Assembly: GCA_034008185.1 (NCBI GenBank)
Contig: CM067081.1
Span: forward strand, 3,657,821-3,721,820
DNA from: Gorsachius magnificus
Lineage: Eukaryota > Chordata > Aves > Pelecaniformes > Ardeidae
Direction of reading: 5' to 3'
DNA: 64,000 nt
The notes beneath the pieces were generated by a model. The model ran no database searches. It had not been told where the DNA came from and was given only the letters and a program-made list of their open reading frames with translations. The translations under genes were made by a program, and so were the position numbers. The number at the start of each line of letters is the position of its first letter. The stretch's first letter is position 1. Shown here piece after piece: positions 47,864-58,500 of this stretch.

Positions 47864-47879
47864 GGTTGCCAGGGCAACC
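47864..47879. promoter_or_regulatory. Palindromic RFX X-box motif
   Basis: GGTTGCCAGGGCAACC has perfect 7-bp inverted arms (GGTTGCC/GGCAACC) around AG, matching the dimeric RFX site. It lies about 4.1 kb upstream of the TSKU coding exon. Confidence 0.6.
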
Positions 47880-48829
47880 AGAGGTAGCCTAGGTAGCATC
47901 CTCTTCATCTCCACAGCCCCAAGGGGGGGACCCATCCCCAAGCAATGGGCTTCCATCTGGGGCAGGATGTGTTAGCACATCTCCCTTGGGTGGGATAGAG
48001 GTGGCAAAGTCTCAGCTGTGGATCGGGGAAGACTAGTAACAAAAGTCTTTAAGGAAGAGGAGAGGGAAGAAATCAAGTGCAGTGAGAAAAGTGAATGTGC
48101 AACAACACCGTAACAGGGCTTTCCTCTCTCCTCCCACCGCCCGACCATCAGCTGAGACCTGGTTTTCTTCTGCAGCCTCGTTTTAAAATCATATTTTTTT
48201 TGACAGGGAAATCTCAATGGGAGGTTTCCGCCTGGGTCCTGCTACGCGATGGTGCAGGGGATGAGCAGAGCAGGGAGGAGGCATTGGGGCATCTGCAGGC
48301 TCAGGGAGAGATGGCAGATTTGGGGAAATGGCTAGGAGCTTGGTCCAACCTTAGCTCCATTACCCACTGTTGGGTCTCCTTGGGGTTGTCTCAGGATATT
48401 TGCCTTGCAGAAAGGACTAGCAAGATAGAAGGACCAGAAGCCTGCAGGCACCTAAAATGTAGAGGAGGATGCTGCACCCCCAGCAGCTCCTGTTGAAATC
48501 AGTGGGCGTAAAAAGCCCCCCAGAGCCAACAGATGGCCAGAATTTATCCCTGGGACCTCTCCACACCACAGCAGCCATAGAAATGAAGAAGTCGTGGCTG
48601 AACCAGCCTGGAGCGGACTGTTTTCTCCCAGTGGTTTTCACTTCACCATCCCAGCTGACGAGGCTGGTGGTTTCTGGCCCGTGGTGTTTCCTCCAGGTGA
48701 ATCTCCCCGGTGCTGCAGGAGGATAACTCATCTTCCTTTTACGAGGGGATACCTTGGCTTCCTGCCTTTATCAACAGAGCAGCTCGTAGGCAGCGATCCA
48801 AAGGCAATTTGACGCAGTTTCAAATGCAC

Positions 48830-49060
48830 ACCGTACACGGATGAACTGTAAATGCCTGCGGCGTGTTTCTTTCCCCATTTCAAAGAGCGCTATCGATTGC
48901 TCCATGTAATGATGAAGCATGCCTGTACCTGACTAAGCTCTTCGTTGATTATCTGGCAATGCACGAGTCTCTTTCTTGGACTGGAAGGTGACCAGTACCT
49001 TTATTTCTCCTATCTTTTATCAGAGCTATTGGCCAAGGGGCTTGCTAGCCTACGACTGCT
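48830..49060. promoter_or_regulatory. Candidate intronic enhancer block
   Basis: Repeat-free, balanced sequence with ATCGATT (48,892-48,898), several ATGA/TTGATTAT homeodomain-like sites, and no open frame. It looks like conserved non-coding DNA, but I cannot test conservation. Confidence 0.25.
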
Positions 49061-51974
49061 TCGTGCTGCTCCGTAAGGGAGTTTTTAACTGGTAGTAATG
49101 GATTGCATCTCATCTGCAAAGCAACTGCAAAGCCAGTAAGGGAGAATTTGGGGCAGTGCCGCGAGGAGGGAAGAGACAATAGATGCTGTGCAAATACCTA
49201 AGCTGAGCTTTGTGTACTGCATTTCAGCTGCTCAACGCTTCGTGCTTGCTGCTGGCTGGTGCCATGGATGTTGCAGTGGGAGTCGCTGTATCTGCCCACT
49301 TCTGGTGATCATTTTTGAGGTTGATCGGGAAGGGAATTCCCATGTCCAAAGGGGTTTGAGCAGCCACATATCAAAGCCCAGTGTCGGCTTTGATTCTTCT
49401 CTCCGTTAAACTAGGACTTTGGAGATTGCCCTCTTGCTTTTCTTCAGGTGGCCCAGCAGGAGCCCATGAAGGTCTTACCAGTGCTCAGAAAGCCAAGTCT
49501 CACACTGATGTGTCTTTGGACCCGCTTGAGTCTGATCCCACTCCCACCAGAGCCAAAAAGAGGCCCTGAGGAACTGAGCTGGGTTTTCAAAGGAGAAGTT
49601 AGGAGGCACTTACCCTGTTGAGACGTCAAGTAGGAACAGCCACTGGGTGAGATCTGGGAGAATAAGTACCAGTAGACTGAGCTGACACTAACACAGGTAC
49701 TGCCCCAAACACGAGACATTTAACATTTGGGTTTTTGCTCTTTGAGTTTCCAAAGAGCTCCCCACTGCTGTAATTTCCCCTGGTAATAAAACATTTCAGT
49801 GCATTCCAAATGCAGCTTCATGAAGAAAAAAAATAGGTGGTATTTAGTTTAGGAAGGACTGCAGAAGGGTTCAGCTATGGTCTGTCTGCACAGAACCAGA
49901 GGGCTTCAGCCTTGATGTCATTAGGAAAGGGATATCTGGAAATGTGTTTGGATAAAGAAGCTCTACCCCCCGCATCCCCTCTGCACACATATGTGTTTTC
50001 TCAAGAAACAGTCAAATGGGCTGGGACTAGGGCTCATCTTACTGATTTTCTGTTGTTTCTATAGGGTAATGGACCCCGGAGGATTGCGTATTGGCCTTTA
50101 GCAATGCTTTGGTTGCAGGCTCTTCGGCCAGAGTCCCAATTTCTGCTCTCTATTTGCAAGAGGTCTGGGAGTTACCACCAGATAAGTCACATCAGCGATC
50201 AGGACAATATTTTTGCAATGCTTTGCACTTCTTTTGCACGTTGGCAAGTAGTGCCTGGTTGGTCTCCTGGGAAGGAGAGCAGGGCCAAGAAAACTATGCT
50301 GAAAAGGGAGAGAAATTGCTGCCAAGGAGTGGGTGAAGGAAGGTGAAGTGTGAACTTCTAGGAAATGGTCCTGGGAAGGTGCAAGGGCTGTGGGGAAGGC
50401 ACCTCAGCCAGATCAAAGGGTGTGTGGGAAAGATGATACTGCAAGGAAGTTAATAAAGCGCTTTTAAACAGCAGTGGGAAAGGTGAGAACAGAGATGGGG
50501 GGCCTGAGGTGGGGATGGGAACTCACATTCAAAGGGTTGGGTTTTTTTCTTTGGCTAAATGAGTGCTTGGCACGTGAGTTTGTTTATCGCCAGCAACATA
50601 GCCAAAGAGCGGGGCTGATGGATCTGGTTGCTGGGTTTGGTGGGAGTTTTTGTTGCCAGCCTCCTGGAGACCTCATTTGTAAGGCATGAGGAGCTGTCAC
50701 CCATGACTGCAATGGGGACCAACAAGGACAGCCCTTGTTGCCTCTGCTGGCCTGTAGAATGCTGGAACACTCCAATTTACCCTCTCCAGAGATGCAGAGC
50801 TAAAGCTTTTTTGGCCGGCTGTTGAAATCACGCAGCTGCTGTTGTCCACAGTTGTGCGGAGGAGCTGTTAGGATGCGATCTGAGGAGGTCCAGCAAAGGA
50901 TGAGACCTGAAGAGGTCCAGCAAAGCCAGCAAGGTGCAGACCAGCTCTCTTCCTCCCTCAACTGTGGCGATGGAGGGACAGAAACATCATAGATGGAGGA
51001 GGGTCAAAACCAGAGTGGTGGAGAGAGCTCCTTGCTGCTGGCATCATTAATCAGCGAGAATGCTTAATGTAATTAGCAAAGGTTCCCCGGAGGCTCTATA
51101 TGAAACAAATTGGCTCTCTCCACTCGATGCCTGTGTGGGACGCTGGGCCCACCACAGCAGCGTCTGGGTTAGACTGAGCAGCTCTTTGTTCCTCTGCTTC
51201 GGCAGGCAGGGAGCCAAACGGCCGTTGTCTGTCCTGCCTGCCACCAGCCCGAGAAGGGTTGGGTTTAGCCCTCTTTTTCAGCCAGCTGAACATAAAGCAA
51301 TGATCCCGCTTCTAAACTTGCATCTGAAATCTAAGCAAGGGAGATGTGCTGTCCGTTTGGGCAGGAGGCATCTGGCCTTTCCAGCTGTTCATCCTGGAGG
51401 ATGTTCTGATGATGCCTTTATCTCTGTCATCTGTACGAAATTTGAACGGAGCTTTGGTTTTTCCTTCCCTGATAAAGATTTGGGACACTTAAGGCTCCCA
51501 CTGGGTGCACAGCCTACAAGATTCCTCCAACCTGTCAATGCAGGGTCTTGAACCCAAAAAAACCTTGCCAAAACACCTCCCAAATCTCACAGGGATGCCC
51601 TGACATGAAGACCTCTGTGTGCTGAAGTTTGCCAGGCTGTAAAGCACCTCAGGGTTTGAGCTGTTATTTAGCTTCTTCCCTGGTCAAGTCAAAAGGATGC
51701 ACGTTGAATAGATCTTGCTTTAAGGCAGACTACTCTTCTTACAGCTAATTTCCAGTTGCGTCTTAACTTGGTTATAACTGCAAAGACTGTTAACCCAGTA
51801 TTTTTTTCTCCATTAAGTTCACCGTGGGGTTCACATTATGAGAGACAAAGTGTTTGGGATATCCATGCTATTTAAGGGTATATTTAGTCCCTTTAGAAAG
51901 ACAGAGGAGAAGACTACATGATTCAAACTGTTAACACGTTTTCAGTAAAGTAATTTCTATGGCAATTAAATCCA

Positions 51975-51995
51975 TTTTCTTATCTTGTTTTCCAG
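51975..51995 (+). other. TSKU: Splice acceptor of the TSKU coding exon
   Basis: A T/C-rich tract is followed by CCAG, immediately before GTCAACA and the initiator ATG. An upstream in-frame TTG at 51,985 lies inside this tract and would be intronic. The whole coding sequence therefore sits downstream of one intron, and earlier exons must be non-coding. Confidence 0.85.
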
Positions 51996-52002
51996 GTCAA
52001 CA

Positions 52003-53061
52003 ATGCAGTTCCTGGTCTGGTTCAATTTGCTGCTTCTCCTTCCTTGTTTTGGTACCACCAAAAGCTGCTTCCCTGGCTGCCACTGCGAAGTGGAAAGCTT
52101 TGGTCTCTTTGACAGCTTTAGCTTGACCAAGGTAGACTGCAGTGGAATAGGCTCACACATTGTTCCTGTCCCAATCCCTCTGGATACCTCCTACTTGGAT
52201 CTATCATCAAACAAACTGGAAACAATCAATGAATCAATGCTTACTGGCCCTGGATATACCACCCTGGTGAGCCTCGACCTGAGCTACAACAAAATTGCCA
52301 AGATTTCCTCCAGAACCTTCTCCAGGCTTCGGTACCTGGAGTCCTTGGATCTGAGTCATAACTCTCTGGAAGCCCTTCCAGAGGACTGTTTCTCCAGTTC
52401 TCCTCTGGGTGAGATAGATTTGAGCAATAACAAGCTTTTGGATATAGCAATGGACATTTTTGCTTCAAAAGGTCAAGGAAAATCCCTGAATGTGGATCTA
52501 TCCAATAATATACTCAGCACAATTACGAGGCACCGTGAAAAGAGCATCCCCAACATCCAGAACTTAAATCTTTCTGGAAACAGGCTAACATCTGTGCCAA
52601 ACCTTCAAGGGATTCCTCTCCGATACTTAAATCTTGACGGGAACCCTCTAGTCAAGATTGAGAAAGGAGACTTCATGGGGCTGAAAGATTTGATTCATTT
52701 ATCCCTCAGCAGCCTGCATGGCTTTGGAGCGTTATCTTCTTACAGCTTCAAGGAACTTCCAGCCCTCCAAGTCCTGGATTTATCCAGCAATCCTCACCTG
52801 AAGGCACTGACTGCTGAAGTTATCTTTGGTCTGAACTCCCTACAAGAGCTCAACCTCTCTGGGACAGGTGTGTCATCCTTGCCAAAGACTGTGCTGAAAT
52901 ACCTGCCTTCCATCAAAAGCATCACCCTGGGGAAGAACATACAGTGTCTTAAGACCATCAAAGAAGGACAGTACCACCGACAAATTGGGCTGACCAAAAA
53001 GGAGGTCCTCAGCTGCCACGACAGCCACGGGTCCGTAGCAGCAGCACCTTACGTTTCGTGA
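52003..53061 (+). CDS. TSKU: Tsukushi, secreted small leucine-rich proteoglycan-family protein
   Basis: The complete reading frame encodes 352 residues and lies in one exon. Seen in the sequence: a hydrophobic signal peptide (core residues 3-13, cleavage likely near 17-21); an N-terminal cysteine cluster C22, C26, C28, C46 (spacing C-x3-C-x-C-x17-C); about eleven leucine-rich repeats starting near residues 64, 88, 112, 135, 162, 185, 206, 230, 255, 280 and 304, most with the LxxLDLSxNxL core; C-terminal cysteines C315 and C338; and N-glycosylation sequons at N76, N189 and N284. The length is close to that of other vertebrate tsukushi proteins. From family knowledge, TSKU is an extracellular protein that binds BMPs with chordin and also tunes Wnt/Frizzled-4, FGF8, Delta/Notch and TGF-beta/Vg1 signalling in early embryo, neural crest, eye, ear and hair. 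I chose the ATG at 52,003 because it directly precedes the signal peptide, has A at -3 and follows the splice acceptor by 7 bases. No frameshift or premature stop is seen. Confidence 0.97.
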   Translation: MQFLVWFNLLLLLPCFGTTKSCFPGCHCEVESFGLFDSFSLTKVDCSGIGSHIVPVPIPLDTSYLDLSSNKLETINESMLTGPGYTTLVSLDLSYNKIAKISSRTFSRLRYLESLDLSHNSLEALPEDCFSSSPLGEIDLSNNKLLDIAMDIFASKGQGKSLNVDLSNNILSTITRHREKSIPNIQNLNLSGNRLTSVPNLQGIPLRYLNLDGNPLVKIEKGDFMGLKDLIHLSLSSLHGFGALSSYSFKELPALQVLDLSSNPHLKALTAEVIFGLNSLQELNLSGTGVSSLPKTVLKYLPSIKSITLGKNIQCLKTIKEGQYHRQIGLTKKEVLSCHDSHGSVAAAPYVS

Positions 53062-53975
53062 TGAAAGCTGGGGACTTCTCATCCTGGGTGGGGAAGGGAG
53101 GGTGGGGGGCCAAGGGATTTGTACAGTTGTCGGACTGAGATGGCTTGCAGTGTGCCTTTTGTAAAATTGTCAATAATTTATATATTTGTATATGCCGATA
53201 CTTGGTTATTTGTGGATTTTATAAACTCTCAAATCCTGGCCCACATCATCTGCAGGCTCCAGATTTTGCCCAGTGCATTGAGGCCCTGCATGCGACCCGT
53301 TAGGTCAAGAGTGGTGATGCTGGACAACGGGGACCAAGCTGCTCTGCAGGTCCCAGGGCAGAACAGCCGGTCTGGAGCAAACCTTCATGCCCCAGGCGCG
53401 TTTGTAGGAGCAAAGCTATGTCTCTCAAGAGAGCACATCAAAACCTACCGACTCCGTAGCTGCTTGCTTACAAACCCAAGCATCATCCTTTTTTTAATCA
53501 TTACTCCCCAAGAAGTGCCTTCTGGATGTTGCCTTCATTAGCAGCACCCTGTTCCCTGTCATGCACTTTCAGTCTTGAAGAAACATTTCCAGACAAACCT
53601 GAATGCAGGGTGCTCCTAATGTGCTGCTTTTTAACGTGTTATTTGCATAGGTGTGCAATGAACATTGAGTAAGTTGAGAACTTTTCCCACAGTTTTCTCC
53701 CTGTTTTCCCATCTCGATCCTTTTCACGTCAAATTACTTCAGGTCCAACCTTGGCAACCTCCTGTCTTTCTAAGCCTAGCGAGCTATTGCTCGGAGATGA
53801 TGTGCAGCAGAGCAAGGGAAGCGGAGGAGTCTGCCAACAGCCGCATCTCACCCAGGAACCAGCCTCCAATGAAGCAAATTAACTGAGCTGCCAAGTGAAG
53901 AGATCATGTGGCCTAACTTTAAAAAAAAAAAAAAAAAAGAAAAAAACCCTCTTCTCCCTTTCTGGGGAAGCTTGG

Positions 53976-53981
53976 AATAAA
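53976..53981 (+). terminator. TSKU: Alternative proximal poly(A) signal in the TSKU 3' UTR
   Basis: An AATAAA lies 915 bases after the stop codon, about 40 bases past a poly-A run on the same strand. It could produce a short 3' UTR form. There is no clear G/U-rich element, so support is modest. Confidence 0.3.
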
Positions 53982-54714
53982 ACCTTGACAGGGATTCTCA
54001 TCTTGACGACCTTATCAAACCAAGACGCAGACCTGGAGGACGTGAGAGTAAGCTGTTTCCCTGCTGATGTCCCCCATCTGAACACAACATCTGTGACTCA
54101 GCTGGGCTGGTGCGAGGCAATTTCCAGTGCCGAAACACTCTCCAGAACCTGCCTGTGACTCTGGAGCGCTTTGCCTATCAGGGGAAAGAATCTTGGGGCT
54201 TTTTTTTTTCCAGAGTTGTGGCTTTTCTTCCTCTTGCACAGCTCCTTGCACGCCAGTCAAAAGCTGATGAAAAGCCTGGTCCTCAGAGATTTACTCATTT
54301 TTTCCTCCATTGCTGAAATGCTGGCAAAGTGAAGGGGAACCCCTCTCGTCCCCCTTCTTCTCCAGGCTAGGAGAAAGTGGGGGAAAGCAGCACAGGTTGA
54401 CTCAATGCCATCTGTGAAGCCTTCAACCTGCTTGTACAAGCTCCTGCAGTGGAGGTGTCTGCTGAGGTCTGGGCCACATCTGGCACGCTCTGTCCTGAGG
54501 ATGCAAAGGGATGTGGTGAATGGGGGTCCTGCTTGGGTTGGTGCGCAGCTTGGTCCCTAAACCCAGCCTTGCAACAGGGCAACCTTCAATGTCTGAAGCT
54601 GGTTTAGGGACACCCATGCAAAGGCGATGCAGATAAAAACCCATCCCACAACCCTCTTTGGGAATGTTGGGAGGAGCTCAGGCTTCATCCTCACGCCCCC
54701 AAAGGTCTTTCATA

Positions 54715-54791
54715 AAATCATAGAATCATAGAATGTTTTGGGTTGGAAGGGACCCCTAGAGGTCATCTAGTGCAACCCCATCTTTGCAAAT
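54715..54791 (-). mobile_element. CR1 fragment inside the TSKU 3' UTR
   Basis: Reversed octamers (AAATCATAGAATCATAGAATG) and 'GGGTTGGAAGGGACCCCTAG' are followed by about 20 recognisable bases. Lying upstream of the distal poly(A) signals, it would be transcribed in antisense orientation within the TSKU message. Confidence 0.88.
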
Positions 54792-55464
54792 TGAAACCCA
54801 AAGCTGTCTTCAGGGATGGTTGTAACCCACTGAGCCCATAAAAGCCAGAGTCAACGCCTCACTTGGGATACTGAAACCCCTCTCCCACATTTTCATCCAT
54901 CGCCTTTTCAGTGATTTGTTTGTGGATCTTAGGGTGGGATTTTAACCCTTTCCTTCAGTGCTGGGGGCTTCCCCCCTCTGCTGAGCCTTTGCAATGCTTG
55001 ACCAGCCTTCACAGTCACAAGAAACACTGATTTTCTTAAAAAGGCAATGGGACCGCCTGCAGGCTGGGATCTGGAGGGGAACAGCAACCAACTGCAGGGC
55101 AAGGCTCGGGAGGGAGGAGGTGTTTTTTTAGCGGATCTTGCCTTTTTAAGAGAATTCTTTTCTGCTGGCAGAAAATGTAATTTTTTAAAAGAGTTGTTTA
55201 ATTTTGTAAGTCTGTACGTCGATGAAATGTTTCACATGCTGTCGAAGTTACTGTCTTTGCACCGCTGTGGTAAATTTAAAATCCGGTGTGACAATCCAAT
55301 TGAAGACTGCAAGATTTCCATGTGTAATCTCACGCTAGCTGCTAGCTAAATAAGTCTCAGCAAAAGCTGGCAAATACCATTGCTGTGTTAGTTTGTGGTT
55401 TGTTTTTTTTTTTTTTTAAAAGAACCTCTGCAGCATTGTAAGGCTTTGTGATTACTCACAATAT

Positions 55465-55490
55465 AATAAAGTGATTTGGAGGAAAATAAA
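55465..55490 (+). terminator. TSKU: Tandem polyadenylation signals, probable end of TSKU mRNA
   Basis: Two AATAAA hexamers occur at 55,465-55,470 and 55,485-55,490. They follow an AT-rich 3' UTR segment (55,180-55,460) of normal non-repetitive composition and are followed by G/T-rich DNA around 55,510-55,550. That arrangement is typical of a vertebrate cleavage site. Transcript data would be needed to place the actual end. Confidence 0.55.
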
Positions 55491-55505
55491 CCCAGATCCC
55501 CCGGA

Positions 55506-58500
55506 TTTATTGCTGGGAGGGCGGCAGCTGTCGCTGGGTCTGAAGTGCAACACGGCTTCTCTCCTTGCTCTGCTCGGCCCCACCAGCCTCCCGAGTGTTG
55601 CATCTCCAAACTGGGGGCAGGATTTGTCCTGCTGTGTTTGGCTTGCTGGGCTTCTCGCTGGGAGAAAGGCTTGTGAGCTCCACTGGCTGACTCAAAGGAA
55701 ATTATGGACACGTGGCAGTGAAGCAGCACAAGAGTATCTGGAGCAAATTTCCTCCTCCAAGATCTGCTCCAAAGCTTGTCAGAGATGGTGGGGATCTCTT
55801 CATGAATTTGGCCAAGCTGGGACACGGTGTGCTAGGGTTGAAAGGCTGGATTTGCAGAGTGGGTTATGCAGGGAGAGCCCACGAGCTGTTTCACAAGAGT
55901 ATGGGGGTGGGAGGAAGCAAACGGGTGCAGGAGCGATGCCACGGCACGGAAAGCTGCCCGCTGCCAGACTGTAGAGCTTTTGGCTCTGGGATACACGTGG
56001 TCCAGCTTCAGCACCGCTCTCCGAGGAGCCGGGGCTGTGGCGTGGAGGGCTAAGACCATGCAGAGCCATTGCAACTAAAGAATAAATAGAAACATCTCAG
56101 CAGGACTTTGTCTGCTCTTAAATAGCAAATGTAATTTTAAGCATTTCTTGATGCTGCGTGTAAAAGTGATGCAAGCAGACAACTAGTGAGGAAACCACCC
56201 CTGGGAAGCTGCAGCGTTCCTGGTCCTCCCAAGCCTGAAGGAACAACTGCATCTTCCATCCAAGCAGGCAGGGCTGCAGGCTGCCTGGAAGAGGCTGTTG
56301 GTTCTCCATCTGCCTCCCAAAACTGCCCTGAGGATGTCATGCAAGGTACAGTCAGACTATAACCTGGGGGTAGACATCTCCAGGAGAGGCCGGATCCTGC
56401 TCCCAGCACTGTTATGGACTGTAGGATGAAAGCCATCACCAACCCTTAGAGAGGACTGCTCCTCTGGTGTCCACCATCACGTGCTGTGACCAGTCGGCCA
56501 TACCGCCCTGCTCCTCCTGGGTGGGATCCCTCCTGCTCTAGGACAACAGGCGCAGCTGGAGCAGTGGAGAGTGGCCTGCTGTCCTGGTCTGGAAGGGAAT
56601 GGACACTGTCCAGGAAGCAACAGGTCTGAAGCTATCTTCTCCCACTTCCACGTGAATGCCCCACGCATATGATGCTCCAGCGTTGTGCTGGACCTTGTCC
56701 CTACCAGCCCTCCTTTGCCCCCTTGCTTTAACTTTTTCTCATTTTGCTATTTATTTATTTATTTATTGCTGTTATTCACATAGCCTTTCCAAAGCCCTCT
56801 ACATGGGAAGAAGCTTGCAAGCCTCACTTGGCAGTGGGAGCCCCCCCGCATTGCCCATGCATGCAGCCCGCCCCACCATGGCACCCAGACACCTGAAACA
56901 TAGCACAAATGTCCCCATGGAGGAAGAAAAGGCACACGGTGTCTTCAGGCTTGGAAAATTTGAGGAAGCCCTCATGCCAGCTTCCTGAAGCTGCTGTCAG
57001 CTTGATAACACGGTGTGACGGACGAAACCCTGGTGTCAGACATTGCCCGAGCCACCCATGCCAGGAAAGCCGGCCAGGCTGGTTAGCTGCAAGCTCTGGC
57101 TGTTTCCAGGACCAGCTCAGCTCTGTGGCCGGATACGTTTGCCCTGGCAAGCAAGATGGGCGTTTTAATTAGAGGCTGAATATTTTTAGAAGCAGGAAAA
57201 CCTCAACAGAGGCTGGGCAATAAGGATAGGCTGGGTTAGGGCAGGGGAAAACATGGCTGAGCTGGCATTGCAGCTTGCGGCACTCTGTCTCCTGGAGGGT
57301 TATCAGCATCTCACCCCACTTCCCAGCAGCTTGGAAAAGACACCAAGGATTGCTTCCCCCCGTCCACCTCATGCCCAGGGCAGCACAGGACAACCTTCTT
57401 CTCTTTATTTGAAAAGAAAGACGCACGTCTTGGTACCCAAAAGCTCCCATTTTCTTCTCGCCGATCTGTCGAGAGCTGTTTCTCCTGGCTGTCAGCTGTC
57501 AGCCTACAGAAGTTCCTTGCTGCCTGATTATGTGACTGACTTCATAGCAGCAGTAGGTGCTGTCCCTTTTAAAAATAGCTGCTCCTCTGTAGATTTTCCA
57601 TTTTTGCAGGAGGTTTTTGTTTCCAGCACGTTTGTTCCACACACCCTGGCTTGGTCAGGCTGGAAAGCATGGATGCACTCTTGCCATGCCAGAAAATAAT
57701 GCTGCGTGGCTGGGCATAATCCTTCTGGGCATAATGCTTCTGGCTGCCCCAGGAGCTGTCTCCTGGGAAAGCTTTAGGGCAGCAAAACCGTCTGCCCCAT
57801 GCATGTTTCTAGAGGCAGCACCGTAGCGCTATTCCTGCCTCTTTGCCCCTAAGACATCCCATTTTTGAGTAGACAAGCAGACCTGGGAACCTGATTAAAA
57901 GGTGGAAAATTGGAGCTGAAACTAGGCCATCAGATAAATCCTTTCCTGTAATAAGTAGGGAGTCAGAGCACCGGCCCTTAATCACAGTCTTTGTCTCCTA
58001 GCATTTGTATGCCTGTGTGCACGCGTCCTTCAGTGCCAGAACAGACCTGCTCCCCTCCTGCCCCATCCCCACCCCTGCGCTGCCTTTCATTAATGGCATT
58101 GAAATAAAAGGGGTTCATTCTGCCATGGAGGAGCACCCCGGAGAAAGCAGCAGCCCACTGTGCTGGGCTTTGGGAAACCCCTGCCAGCTGCCAGGGAGGT
58201 TTGGGCAGGGGGATGTGCTGCCACCCCTGCCCAGCCCCATCCCCTCCAGTGGTCCAGTCTCCACTTTGGGTGCACCCCTGGGGGATGAATCATCCTGAAA
58301 AAACCCTGAAGTTTTGCCTCTGGAAACTTTCCCACCACGGCGGTGATGTCCTTTAACCCCTGCGGCTGCTTGCCTGGACCTCTGCACCACATGCTCCCCT
58401 CCTCTTCCTCGTTAGCGGTGGATGTATGTCACGGCGCTTGCTGGTAATTGACTGGGGCCGTGCTGGGAATTTGAACCTACATTTCAAAGAGATCGTTAAC

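Larger units (their letters stand above)
47231..51974. other. TSKU: Presumed TSKU intron, last part
   Basis: About 4.7 kb free of CR1, the longest repeat-free stretch in the presumed intron. It contains a near-perfect RFX X-box (47,864-47,879), an ONECUT-like ATCGATT (48,892-48,898) in an AT-balanced block, and paired homeodomain-like sites near 51,041-51,085. No coding exon recognised. Confidence 0.45.
51996..55505 (+). other. TSKU: TSKU terminal exon (7-base 5' UTR part, full CDS, long 3' UTR)
   Basis: The exon begins after a pyrimidine-rich tract ending in AG at 51,994-51,995, leaving only 7 untranslated bases before the ATG. The inferred 3' end is set by two poly(A) signals at 55,465-55,470 and 55,485-55,490. 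The 3' UTR starts with an AT-rich stretch (53,160-53,230) that looks conserved. It holds a poly-A run at about 53,922-53,939, an earlier AATAAA at 53,976-53,981 that could end a shorter transcript, and a CR1 fragment near 54.7 kb. The acceptor is well supported; the exact 3' end is an inference. Confidence 0.65.

Noticed and set aside
51985..52002. Upstream in-frame TTG as an alternative start of TSKU
   Set aside because: It lies within the pyrimidine tract of the splice acceptor; the ATG at 52,003 is directly followed by the signal peptide.
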